A stretch of 64,000 bases of DNA from Pelagibacterales bacterium SAG-MED11 (GTDB lineage Bacteria; Pseudomonadota; Alphaproteobacteria; Pelagibacterales; Pelagibacteraceae), in NCBI GenBank assembly GCA_014654265.1, contig JACWDI010000002.1, positions 176,571-240,570 on the forward strand, written 5' to 3'. The number at the start of each line of letters is the position of its first letter. Within the stretch, counting starts at the first letter, position 1. This document shows, piece after piece, positions 16,352 to 23,755 of this stretch. The position numbers and the translations under genes are program-made. A model generated the notes under the pieces. It did no database searches, had not been told where the DNA came from, and saw only the letters and a list, made by a program, of their open reading frames with translations.

Positions 16352-17788
16352 CTAGGCAATTTCATATTTTTTTTCAATAGACATAATAAATTCATTAATT
16401 TCATCTAATTTTTTAAGTTCTTCATCATCATCTTTATTATCTGCTTGATCTCGTAATATATCGATTTCGTTATAAGCCATTCCAATTGTTTGCCACTTTT
16501 CTTTGTTTTTACTTAAAATTCGTCTCGCAATTTCACTTTTAATATTTTTGTATAAATCTGGTGGTAAAATTTGTGGTGCCTCTTGATAAATAATTTTTTG
16601 TCCAAACCAGCTACATCTTTTATCTTGAAATTTATCTAACATTCTTAATTTGTCTTCCCAGGAAGAGCTGTGCCATATTTTGAATAAAGCTGTATCTTTA
16701 TTAGGGATAAATTTTTCATAAAGAGTTTCTTCAGGTAATAAATCTTCTTGGGTTTTGGTTTGTGCTTTTTCCTCTGCTGCTTCCCTATTAATAATTTGAA
16801 TATTTTGACAAAATTTTTCACTACTTCTTACTAATTCTGCCCTTTTTTTAATTGTCTCTAAATCAAGATCAGCATAAGCCTTTTCTTTTAATGCAAAATT
16901 TTTATCTAAAACTATTGGAGCTTTATTGGTTTTAATCACTCGAGTTGCTTTAGGACTAATCTTTTTTAAATTTGCTTTAAGCTCATTGACTGACATATTT
17001 AAAAATGGCTCTGGATCTCTTCTTAAATCCCATAAATAACCCCAAGATGCATAAGTAGGATGAAAGCAATGATTTGGATGTAATGTGCAAACTAGATACA
17101 TCATATTTCTCCCTTTAACATTTTCAAAAATTGAATATATACCTTCACCTTTTAAAATAGACTCCACACTACTTTTTGTCGAAGTGCCTAAAAATTTTTC
17201 CCAATTTGTTTTATGTTTGTCTTTTATAATTCTCAAAATTTTTAGGGAATTATGTGCGTCTACATAGGCAGTGTGGGCTGCTGAAGTATCAAAACCTTGC
17301 TGACGGGCCAAACCCTCCAAGGCTAAACTCTCATTTCCTGCTTCTGTTAATTCTGTTTTTAGTGTTTTAGAATCTATAGTTTGAGCAGCTCTTGCTACAT
17401 GTAAGCCATCGTGTTCCTGATTTGGTGAAGAGTGAGTTAAATAAGGATACCTATTTCCCTTAAAAAAATTGAAATGAAACATTCTTCTGTCAAAATTTAA
17501 ATTACTCCAGCCCATAAACATAGCTGGAGCAGCTTTTACAAAGAAATTTTCAACTGCTCCTAAAAATTCATAATGTGAATAATTGCCTTTAGTAAGTAAA
17601 TCAATACTTGTAGAGTTGACTAAAAGTGCTTTAGCAGAAGGGACTTCTCCTTCTGGCATTCTGCCTCTGATATTTAGTTTTCCAATCTCTTTAAGATTTT
17701 TATCAACTACAACTGCCCCGACTTCAATAATTGATCCCCAAATAGTACTGTTAGTCGTTTCTGTGTCGTAAATTACTATTTTATCCAT
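16352..17788 (-). CDS. sbcB: Exodeoxyribonuclease I-like 3'-5' exonuclease
   Basis: DEDDh exonuclease degrading single-stranded DNA 3' to 5'. Catalytic residues are visible: DxE in IYDTETT (D8, E10), Asp in LNFDRRMF (about D100) and H-x4-D in AAHTAYVDAHNS (H172, D177). The length (478 aa) and C-terminal stretches such as NKAPIVLDKNFAL and LYEKFIPNKDTALFK correspond to the SH3-like and helical parts of E. coli ExoI (475 aa), so it is more than a bare DnaQ domain. It is followed two bases after the PD-(D/E)XK nuclease stop. ExoI is best known in gammaproteobacteria, so the gene may have been transferred. Confidence 0.86.
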   Translation of the reverse strand: MDKIVIYDTETTNSTIWGSIIEVGAVVVDKNLKEIGKLNIRGRMPEGEVPSAKALLVNSTSIDLLTKGNYSHYEFLGAVENFFVKAAPAMFMGWSNLNFDRRMFHFNFFKGNRYPYLTHSSPNQEHDGLHVARAAQTIDSKTLKTELTEAGNESLALEGLARQQGFDTSAAHTAYVDAHNSLKILRIIKDKHKTNWEKFLGTSTKSSVESILKGEGIYSIFENVKGRNMMYLVCTLHPNHCFHPTYASWGYLWDLRRDPEPFLNMSVNELKANLKKISPKATRVIKTNKAPIVLDKNFALKEKAYADLDLETIKKRAELVRSSEKFCQNIQIINREAAEEKAQTKTQEDLLPEETLYEKFIPNKDTALFKIWHSSSWEDKLRMLDKFQDKRCSWFGQKIIYQEAPQILPPDLYKNIKSEIARRILSKNKEKWQTIGMAYNEIDILRDQADNKDDDEELKKLDEINEFIMSIEKKYEIA

Positions 17789-17790
17789 TT

Positions 17791-18477
17791 TTAAATTAAA
17801 TTTGAGAGTTCATTAAATTTTTTTAGTCTTCCTAAGAATAAATTTTGGTAAGTAATTAATTCTGAGCCTTGAATTTTAAATTCTTGAAATAGACTATCTA
17901 CTGTACAAACAAGAATTACACAAGATGTGATGTTTGTATTATACACAATATTGTGAGCTAAAGAATACGCGCTGGTTTGTAAAAACCATGAATCTATATA
18001 CTCAGCTTTTTTTGGTTTGTTAGATTGCTTGAAATCAATTATGCAAGATTGTCCTTCATAAACACCAACACAGTCAGCAGTTCCTGCATATTTTTCTGGA
18101 TAGTAAAGAGTACATTCAACTCCCCATATTTCTTCTAACCTATTTTTTAAACCTTTATCAATAATTTGTTTAGCCATAGATTTGTATTGTTCACCATCTT
18201 CAAAAAAACTTAAATTTTCTCTTCCTAAAAGAAAAGACTCTAAATAATTATGCATTTTGGAACCTCGACTACTCGCAGCTTTTGTAATTGCTTCGGCTTC
18301 TTTTTGACCAGTTCTTTCGCGCCAATTGGCTAAAGCTACTTTATCTTCTTCAGATTTGGTTGCATCTAAAATTGAAGTAACACTCGGTAGTTTTGACTCT
18401 CCTAGTACATATCTTCTAATGCCATCTACTGTTGCTCTTGATGACGAAGGATAATCATATTTTCTATTCCATTGCAT
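17791..18477 (-). CDS. MGME1-like PD-(D/E)XK nuclease
   Basis: Probable single-strand DNA exonuclease. LPSVTSILDAT followed by NWRER (about 30-55) resembles the N-terminal part of mitochondrial genome maintenance exonuclease 1. The nuclease core follows: Glu in GVECTL (about 121), Asp in AGTADCVGVY (about 135), DFK in CIIDFKQSNK (148-150) and Gln in FLQTSAYSLAH (about 169). I prefer the ATG at 18477 (228 aa). The longer version from 18543 adds 22 residues that only re-read the rmuC tail in another frame, but the start is not proven. It sits between rmuC and the ExoI-like gene on the same strand. Confidence 0.72.
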   Translation of the reverse strand: MQWNRKYDYPSSSRATVDGIRRYVLGESKLPSVTSILDATKSEEDKVALANWRERTGQKEAEAITKAASSRGSKMHNYLESFLLGRENLSFFEDGEQYKSMAKQIIDKGLKNRLEEIWGVECTLYYPEKYAGTADCVGVYEGQSCIIDFKQSNKPKKAEYIDSWFLQTSAYSLAHNIVYNTNITSCVILVCTVDSLFQEFKIQGSELITYQNLFLGRLKKFNELSNLI

Positions 18478-18514
18478 GAAGTTTCTTATAATCGGTATTA
18501 AAGGAAAAAAGAAA

Positions 18515-19606
18515 TTAATTTTTAAGCTGTTTATTTCTTTCAATAAATTTTTCTACATTTTCTGTTTGAACAGCTTTCTCAACCTGCTCGGGATCTTTTA
18601 TATTTTCTAAAGTTCTACTAATTGATCTTGCATCAGTACCAAACTTATCTACCACATTCATCGCTTCTTCTAATTTTTTTCTAAGTGTAATTATATTATC
18701 AAAATGTTTTCCAAATCTTGTGGTGATAGTTTTAAGATGATTATATATTTCTGTAGCCCCTTTTTGAACTTTCAGTGATTGAAATCCCATATGTAAGGAT
18801 TGTAAATAAGCTGAAAGAGTATTAGGGCCACAAATTACTATTTTATATTTTTTCATTAGTTCTTGAGTTAATAGTTCTTTTGTGATTGGATCTTGATATT
18901 CAGTCAATTCTTTATAAAGACTCTCTGTTGGTGCATACACTATTGCAAAATCTGTTGATTTAGGTGGAACTATATATTTTTCCATTACACTTTTAGCTTT
19001 AGCTTTAAAAGCATTTGCTAGTTTTGTTCTAGCATCAGCAACTTCTCTTTTATCATCAGCTTCATGTGCATCAGTAATTGCTTTAAATTTTTCTACAGGA
19101 AAATGAGAGTCTACTGGAACTAGAACATCTCCTTGGAGTTTAATTGCAAATTCTACATTTTCACTCGTATCTTCTTTCATTTTAACATTTGTCATGAATT
19201 GAGATGCAGGCAATAAATCTTTAATTAAAGCATCAAGAGAATACTCTGCTAAGGTTCCATATTTTTTAACACCTGCTAAAATTTTAGTAATACCCTCCTG
19301 GCTTTGATTTAGTAATTGTACCTGTTGATTAAAATTACCAACCTTCTCATCAACTTTTGTTAAGGCTTCAGTCATATCTTTTGTAACCCCAGTTGATAAT
19401 GCATTGAAGGAAGTCGACATGGTACCAAGTGAAGTATTGATAGAATTATTTAATGTATCTTTTAATGTAACTATTTCAGTTTTTAAGTTGGCTATTTCTT
19501 CTGACTCTTTACTTTCTGACTTGGGTTTAGATCTGATATTCAAATACAAAATAGCTAATGTCGTGCCTAACAAAGAAACTAAAATAATTAATAAAATTGT
19601 GTCCAT
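18515..19606 (-). CDS. rmuC: RmuC-family DNA recombination protein
   Basis: RmuC proteins limit inversions at short repeats and have a PD-(D/E)XK-like nuclease core. One N-terminal membrane helix (about residues 3-22) is followed by a coiled-coil region (about 35-110) and the conserved core with KYGTLAEYSLDALIKDLLP, VPVDSHFPVEKF (about 160-171), DFAIVYAPTESLY and VICGPNTLSAYLQSL. The 363-aa length is typical of alphaproteobacterial members. First of a rmuC, MGME1-like, ExoI-like cluster. Confidence 0.93.
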   Translation of the reverse strand: MDTILLIILVSLLGTTLAILYLNIRSKPKSESKESEEIANLKTEIVTLKDTLNNSINTSLGTMSTSFNALSTGVTKDMTEALTKVDEKVGNFNQQVQLLNQSQEGITKILAGVKKYGTLAEYSLDALIKDLLPASQFMTNVKMKEDTSENVEFAIKLQGDVLVPVDSHFPVEKFKAITDAHEADDKREVADARTKLANAFKAKAKSVMEKYIVPPKSTDFAIVYAPTESLYKELTEYQDPITKELLTQELMKKYKIVICGPNTLSAYLQSLHMGFQSLKVQKGATEIYNHLKTITTRFGKHFDNIITLRKKLEEAMNVVDKFGTDARSISRTLENIKDPEQVEKAVQTENVEKFIERNKQLKN

Positions 19607-19636
19607 GATTCGTAACTTGTATTATAAGGGTTTTTT

Positions 19637-19768
19637 ATGGAATTATATTTTATTTTGAAAATTATATTTATAATAGCCATTTTGATAGCTCTATACGCAA
19701 TATTTAGAAATTTAGATATTATCAAAATAATCCTTATTTATTTCAAAGATAAATTACTTGGTAAGTAA
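19637..19768 (+). CDS. Possible 43-residue membrane peptide
   Basis: A short open frame starting MELYFILKIIF and ending DKLLGK: one hydrophobic helix (about residues 3-22), a polar RNLD break and a second amphipathic half with a basic end. AGGG lies six bases before the ATG, a fair ribosome-binding site. It is on the plus strand in the gap between rmuC and hisG, both minus, and its end overlaps the hisG 3' end by 15 bases. It is not recognised, and short hydrophobic frames arise easily in AT-rich DNA. Confidence 0.35.
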   Translation: MELYFILKIIFIIAILIALYAIFRNLDIIKIILIYFKDKLLGK

Positions 19769-20440
19769 TTTAACTAAAGCTTTTAAACCTTTTTTTTTAA
19801 AGTTTTTCTTTGAAGTAAAAATACATGCTTGGGATTTTAAAATCTCACCATCTTTAAGGATACGTAAATTATTACTTTTTATAGTCTCACCAGTGGAACT
19901 GATATCAGTAATCAAATTTGCAGAACCTGTAAAAGGATAAGCCTCGGTAGCGCCCAAACTTTCAACTAATTGAAATTGTGTTACACCCTTAGAGAATAAG
20001 AATTCTTTAGTTAAGTTTGGATACTTGGTTGCAACTCTTAATTTTTTTTTCTTTTTATCCCTAAATTCAAAAGCAATTTCTTCTAAATCAGCTACTGTTT
20101 GCACATCAATCCACGGATCTGGAATAGCAACAACTAGAGTTGCTTTTCCAAACTCATACTTTTTGACTAAGTTAATTTTTTTTTGGATATTAATTTCTCC
20201 TTCTTTAAGTAAATCAAAGCCTGAAAAACCTATATCTAAAGAACCATCTCCTAGTCTTTGAATAATTTCTCTTGCATGCAAATAAAGAATTTTAATGTTT
20301 GATTTATTTTTAATAGAACCAATTAAGTCCCTCTCTCCTCGTTCAGAAACTAGTTTTAATTTTTTCTTTTTAAAAATGTTTAAAACGTCTTTTCTAAGCC
20401 TGCCTTTACTTGGAATTCCTATATTGATTATATTTTTCAT
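19754..20440 (-). CDS. hisG: ATP phosphoribosyltransferase, short form catalytic subunit
   Basis: First step of histidine synthesis, ATP plus PRPP. At 228 aa it is the short HisG lacking the C-terminal regulatory domain, which needs HisZ; hisZ lies one base upstream. Motifs are NIGIPSKGRLR at the N-terminus, DIGFSGFDLL (about 73-82), VATKYPNLTKEFL (about 135-147) and SLGATEAYPFTGSANLITDISSTG with the PRPP-binding loop (about 163-185). Last gene of tRNA-His-hisS-hisZ-hisG. Confidence 0.95.
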   Translation of the reverse strand: MKNIINIGIPSKGRLRKDVLNIFKKKKLKLVSERGERDLIGSIKNKSNIKILYLHAREIIQRLGDGSLDIGFSGFDLLKEGEINIQKKINLVKKYEFGKATLVVAIPDPWIDVQTVADLEEIAFEFRDKKKKKLRVATKYPNLTKEFLFSKGVTQFQLVESLGATEAYPFTGSANLITDISSTGETIKSNNLRILKDGEILKSQACIFTSKKNFKKKGLKALVKLLTK

Positions 20441-20441
20441 T

Positions 20442-21494
20442 TTAATAATTTAAATTTAAAGCAGCCCCTACCGCTGATATTTGTTTTTTAGATCCGAGGT
20501 CAGAAATTAATTGATCATACCTTCCACCATTAATTATATTTTTAATCTTATTATTTAATTTGATATCAATTTTAAAAACCATACCTGTGTAATATTCAAG
20601 TTGTCTTCCAAATGAGGTTGAAAAAACTACATTTAGTTTTGAAGTTCTGTTAACTGAGGTTGGAAAGTATTTTTGATCTACCACTAAGTTTATTTGATAT
20701 TTCTTAAAGAATTTGTTTAATACATCTGCAGCTTTATTGATTGGACATTTAATCTTTAAAAACTCTTTAATAATTTTTGATACATTTCTTCCTTTGCTCG
20801 GACGTCTTGGATCTTTTATCTTTTTATCAAAACGCTTTAAAATTTCTTCAATTGATCTTTCAGCAACGATTGAGTTCTTGTCACCTTTGAGCATTTTTAG
20901 ATAACGTTTTTTATCTATTTCAACTATAGTTGGATCAACATCAGAGTTTGTTTCCAACCTTTTTAATAAATCATTAAAATAGTCTTCTCTCCAAAAATGT
21001 CTTGATAATCTTAATTTCCATCTAGTTGGAATATCCAATTTAGATATTAAAAGTTTAAATATTTCAACATTTCCTAATGTAAAAGTGCCCGAGGTATATT
21101 TTAAATTTTTTAAAGAATTTAAAGAAGTGATAATAATTTCTTTATCATCATTTTTTTCATCTTTAGAACCAATGATTTCAAATCCAATTTGATTTCTAAT
21201 TATAGAGTCTTTTCTATTTTGAGATTTCCTAAACGCTTGCCCACTATAAAATATTTTTTCTTTACCTCTTAAGTTACTTTCTAAATATCTTAGGCAAGAA
21301 ACTATTGTTAAATCTGGACGTAAACATAGCTCATTCCCATTTTGATCAATAAATGAAAAAATAAATTTTCTAAAATTTTCACCAGATCTTTGAACAATAT
21401 GATTAGTTTCAATTACTGAGGGTAATTCAATATATTTAAATCCCTTGCCTTTAACAGACTTTAGGATTTTTTCAGATAAGTTTTTTGATTTCAT
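20442..21494 (-). CDS. hisZ: ATP phosphoribosyltransferase regulatory subunit HisZ
   Basis: Paralogue of histidyl-tRNA synthetase catalytic domain that lacks aminoacylation and acts as the histidine-sensing regulator of short HisG. The class II core is recognisable: LRPDLTIVSCLRYL (about 78-91), KIFYSGQAFRKSQ (motif 2-like, about 100-112) and INGGRYDQLISDLG near the C-terminus (cf. HisRS GGRYD). No anticodon-binding domain follows (350 aa). It overlaps hisS by 23 bases, placing synthetase and its regulatory paralogue on one message. Confidence 0.92.
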   Translation of the reverse strand: MKSKNLSEKILKSVKGKGFKYIELPSVIETNHIVQRSGENFRKFIFSFIDQNGNELCLRPDLTIVSCLRYLESNLRGKEKIFYSGQAFRKSQNRKDSIIRNQIGFEIIGSKDEKNDDKEIIITSLNSLKNLKYTSGTFTLGNVEIFKLLISKLDIPTRWKLRLSRHFWREDYFNDLLKRLETNSDVDPTIVEIDKKRYLKMLKGDKNSIVAERSIEEILKRFDKKIKDPRRPSKGRNVSKIIKEFLKIKCPINKAADVLNKFFKKYQINLVVDQKYFPTSVNRTSKLNVVFSTSFGRQLEYYTGMVFKIDIKLNNKIKNIINGGRYDQLISDLGSKKQISAVGAALNLNY

Positions 21495-22866
21495 TTATTA
21501 AATTTGATTTTGGGATAGTTTGGTTATTTTCACCCTTAACACCTCTAAGGTTTTTAATGGTCACAGTATTATCATTAAACTCATTTTCCCCACAAATAAT
21601 TGCTACTGTTAATTCACGCTTGTTTGCTAAATCGAGTTGTTTACCAAGATTTTTTTTAGTGTTTAAAAAAACTTCTGCATTAATATTATTATCTCTTAAT
21701 TGATCAACAATTTCATAATAATTCTTTAAGTATTTTTCATCCATGACACAAACTAAAACTGGTTTTTGATCTTGTACTTGAATTTGGTTTAACTGAATTA
21801 ATGCGAACAACAACCTGTCTACACCAAAACTAATTCCAGTCCCAGGAACATCAACACCTCTAAACCTTGAAATAAGTTTGGCGTACGATCCTCCTGAGCA
21901 GATACTACCTAACTCAATTTCCTTACCTTTATTATTAGTCACTTTGAAATTTAAATTTGTTTCGACTATAAATGAATCGTAGTACGAGAGCCCTCTCACA
22001 ATCGTAAAGTTTGTTTTAACTTGATTTAAATTTGAACCATATCCAAGTAATTGAAATACATTCTCTAATTCTTGAATTCCTTCTTGAGATAATGGATTTT
22101 TTAAAGTTTCTTTTAATTTTTTTAAATCTTTTATTTTTAGAAAATTTAATATTTGTACTGCCTGTTCATTGCTTAAATCAGCTCCTTTAGTGATAGCTCC
22201 ACTTTGATCTTTTCTCTCTTTTTTTAGTAAGTCTTCAACTCCCTTTAATCCAAAACCAGGCTTATCGAGTTTATCAATTGCTCTAATAACTTTTGTTTGT
22301 TTTTCCTCAGAAATTTTTAAATCATCAATTAAACCCTGAACTATTTTTCTGTTACTCACATTAATTGTAAATTGATCTTTTTTTAATCCACAATCTGCTA
22401 GTGTGCTTGATATTAAATTACAAAGCTCTGCATTTGCTTGTGCAGGATTAACATTTCCAACAATATCAAAATCTGCTTGCATAAATTCTCTGTATCGACC
22501 ATTTCCAGCTTTTTCATTTCTGAATACATTTTGAATTTGATATCGCTTGAAGATTGATGGAAGTTCTTGGTTGTTTTGAGCATAAAATCTTGCAAGGGGA
22601 CTTGAGAGATCGTAACGAAGAGTTATATTCTTGTCTCCATCCTTAAATGAGAATACATCAGACATAGGATTAGCTTCATCTTCTGCCAAAAAAGATCCTA
22701 TATTTTCTGCGATTTCGAACGAGGGAGTTTCAAGAGCTTCAGCTCCGAATTTTATAAAATTATTCTCAATAGCTTCTAAAAGCTTTTTTTTGAGAAGAAT
22801 TTTTTTATCCCAACGATCTTCAAATCCTGGAGGTAATCCAGGAACTAGTTTATTTTCTCTATTCAT
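21472..22866 (-). CDS. hisS: Histidyl-tRNA synthetase
   Basis: Charges tRNA-His. I start it at 22866 (MNRENKLVPGLPPGFEDRW, 464 aa). A longer frame to 22914 would run into tRNA-His and adds no family sequence. The ATG is only four bases after the tRNA CCA end, leaving no room for an ordinary ribosome-binding site. Motif 2 reads RNEKAGNGRYREFMQADFDIVG-type, closer to the eukaryote-like HisRS with REFYQCDFD than to the standard bacterial RYRQFHQ form. The C-terminal anticodon domain is visible from about residue 365. From memory, this HisRS type is associated with unusual tRNA-His identity in alphaproteobacteria. Confidence 0.94.
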   Translation of the reverse strand: MNRENKLVPGLPPGFEDRWDKKILLKKKLLEAIENNFIKFGAEALETPSFEIAENIGSFLAEDEANPMSDVFSFKDGDKNITLRYDLSSPLARFYAQNNQELPSIFKRYQIQNVFRNEKAGNGRYREFMQADFDIVGNVNPAQANAELCNLISSTLADCGLKKDQFTINVSNRKIVQGLIDDLKISEEKQTKVIRAIDKLDKPGFGLKGVEDLLKKERKDQSGAITKGADLSNEQAVQILNFLKIKDLKKLKETLKNPLSQEGIQELENVFQLLGYGSNLNQVKTNFTIVRGLSYYDSFIVETNLNFKVTNNKGKEIELGSICSGGSYAKLISRFRGVDVPGTGISFGVDRLLFALIQLNQIQVQDQKPVLVCVMDEKYLKNYYEIVDQLRDNNINAEVFLNTKKNLGKQLDLANKRELTVAIICGENEFNDNTVTIKNLRGVKGENNQTIPKSNLINEIKKLI

Positions 22867-22870
22867 TTTT

Positions 22871-22945
22871 TGGTACCCGGGCTGAGAATCGAACTCAAAC
22901 TTAAAGTTCCACAAACTTTCGTGCTAACCGTTACACCACCCAGGC
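22871..22945 (-). tRNA. tRNA-His (GTG), A73 and no encoded G-1
   Basis: Complete cloverleaf on the minus strand. The acceptor stem is GCCTGGG with CCCGGGT, the D-stem GTGT/GCAC, and the anticodon stem AAAGT/ACTTT enclosing TTGTGGA with anticodon GTG (22910-22912). The T-arm is TTGAG-TTCGATT-CTCAG, and CCA is encoded (22871-22873). The base before position 1 is T and the discriminator is A73, so the near-universal tRNA-His feature (extra G-1 opposite C73) is absent. Loss of G-1 is described for a group of alphaproteobacteria. It lies directly upstream of hisS. Confidence 0.95.
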
Positions 22946-22982
22946 ATTCCTTGTTTTTATATTATTTTTGTGTGGATTTAAA

Positions 22983-23014
22983 ATTATATTATAAATAAAT
23001 AGCCTATAGGCTAT
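22983..23014 (-). promoter_or_regulatory. Candidate promoter/operator of tRNA-His-hisS-hisZ-hisG
   Basis: Two overlapping TATAAT hexamers read on the minus strand (22988-22993 and 22983-22988). Just upstream is a perfect 16-base palindrome ATAGCCTATAGGCTAT (22999-23014) covering where the -35 element would be. The tRNA 5' end is about 40 bases downstream. A dyad over a -35 region could be a repressor site; no protein is identified. Confidence 0.4.
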
Positions 23015-23016
23015 GG

Positions 23017-23040
23017 AAACAGTTTTTGTGAGAACTGTTT
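23017..23040. other. Hairpin with GTGAG loop
   Basis: AAACAGTT (23017-23024), loop TTTGTGAG, AACTGTTT (23033-23040): a perfect 8-bp stem. It has no T-tract on either strand, so it is not a classical terminator. Its loop sequence TTTGTGAGAA recurs inside the next hairpin (23112-23155). The gene-free gap 22946-23168 holds these elements and nothing else I can identify. Confidence 0.4.
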
Positions 23041-23111
23041 GAAGTTATCATCAATGTATTATTTATAATCATGCGGGTCTTTTATGACAAATATTTAAAT
23101 TATTCAACCCT

Positions 23112-23155
23112 TAAAAGAAAAGGACGTTAATCTATTTGTGAGAAAAACGTCCTTT
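23112..23155 (-). terminator. Probable rho-independent terminator of cspA
   Basis: Stem arms AAAGGACGTT and AACGTCCTTT (23119-23128 and 23146-23155, 10 bp perfect) lie 14 bases past the cspA stop. Read on the minus strand they are followed by TTTTCTTTT. The loop is long (17 bases) and again contains TTTGTGAGAA. Confidence 0.6.
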
Positions 23156-23168
23156 AAAAATTTTAGTA

Positions 23169-23381
23169 TTAGTCTAATTTTTTTAAATTTACCGCTGATG
23201 GGCCTTTTGGACCATCTTCAAGAGTAAATTCTATTTTATCACCTTCATTGAGGTATCTCATACCAGCTGCTTTCACTGCGCTTGCATGGACAAAAGCATC
23301 TTTTTCTTTATCTTCTCTTTCAATGAATCCAAAGCCTTTCTTCCCATTGAACCATTTAACTGTTCCTTTTAATGTACTCAT
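23169..23381 (-). CDS. cspA: Cold-shock domain protein
   Basis: Single-stranded nucleic-acid-binding RNA chaperone, 70 aa, a single OB fold. RNP-1 is KGFGFI and RNP-2 is DAFVHASAV, preceded by TVKWFNGK. This length and sequence are standard for bacterial Csp proteins. It lies downstream of tRNA-Phe on the same strand and has its own downstream hairpin. cspA is used as a family name; which paralogue it is cannot be decided. Confidence 0.93.
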   Translation of the reverse strand: MSTLKGTVKWFNGKKGFGFIEREDKEKDAFVHASAVKAAGMRYLNEGDKIEFTLEDGPKGPSAVNLKKLD

Positions 23382-23429
23382 CTTATTTCTTAGTCCTTTT
23401 GTTATTTTTATCTTACGATGTTAATTTTT

Positions 23430-23435
23430 ATTATA
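23430..23435 (-). promoter_or_regulatory. Candidate -10 element of cspA
   Basis: TATAAT on the minus strand in the 75-base gap between tRNA-Phe and cspA, giving a leader of about 40 bases. No convincing -35 hexamer is at the right distance, so cspA may instead be read through from tRNA-Phe. Confidence 0.28.
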
Positions 23436-23456
23436 AGAATTTTCAAGATATTTTGA

Positions 23457-23531
23457 TGGTGCCTCGGGAAGGATTCGCACCTCCGACACAAGCCTTTTCA
23501 GGGCTCTGCTCTACTCCTGAGCTACCGAGGC
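23457..23531 (-). tRNA. tRNA-Phe (GAA), unusual D/T-loop contact
   Basis: Acceptor GCCTCGG/CCGAGGC with A73 and encoded CCA, D-arm GCTC-AGGAGTA-GAGC, anticodon arm GAGCC-CTGAAAA-GGCTT (anticodon GAA, 23497-23499), T-arm GGAGG-TGCGAAT-CCTTC. The T-loop has G at position 55 where U (pseudouridine) is near-universal. By my alignment the D-loop has A at position 18 where G is expected. The G18-Psi55 contact would thus be replaced by an A-G pairing. All stems are intact, so I take it as functional. Confidence 0.94.
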
Positions 23532-23537
23532 AAAAGA

Positions 23538-23753
23538 TTAACCTCTAAAGATTATTCTGCCTTTAGTAAGGTCATAAGGGGTCATTTCTACTGTCACATT
23601 ATCACCTTGTAATACTCTTATTCTATTTTTTCTTAATTTGCCTGCAGTATGTGCAGTAACAACATGACCATTTTCTAATTGAACTCTAAACATAGCGTTA
23701 GGTAATAAATCAGTTACTTTACCTTTGAATTCAAGTAAGTCTTGTTTTGACAA
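23538..23753 (-). CDS. infA: Translation initiation factor IF-1
   Basis: Binds the ribosomal A site during initiation. The full 71-residue OB-fold protein matches the family from end to end: [33 protein letters not shown] and [16 protein letters not shown]. It lies six bases before tRNA-Phe and two bases after the hisD stop, so it is probably co-transcribed with both. Confidence 0.98.
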   Translation of the reverse strand: MSKQDLLEFKGKVTDLLPNAMFRVQLENGHVVTAHTAGKLRKNRIRVLQGDNVTVEMTPYDLTKGRIIFRG

Positions 23754-23755
23754 AT

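Noticed and set aside
18478..18543. Longer start for the MGME1-like nuclease
   Set aside because: The first 22 residues overlap the rmuC 3' end in another frame and are not similar to the family; the Met at 18477 is preferred though not proven.
22867..22914. Upstream extension of hisS by 16 residues
   Set aside because: The extension lies inside tRNA-His and adds no conserved residues; the Met at 22866 matches the family start.
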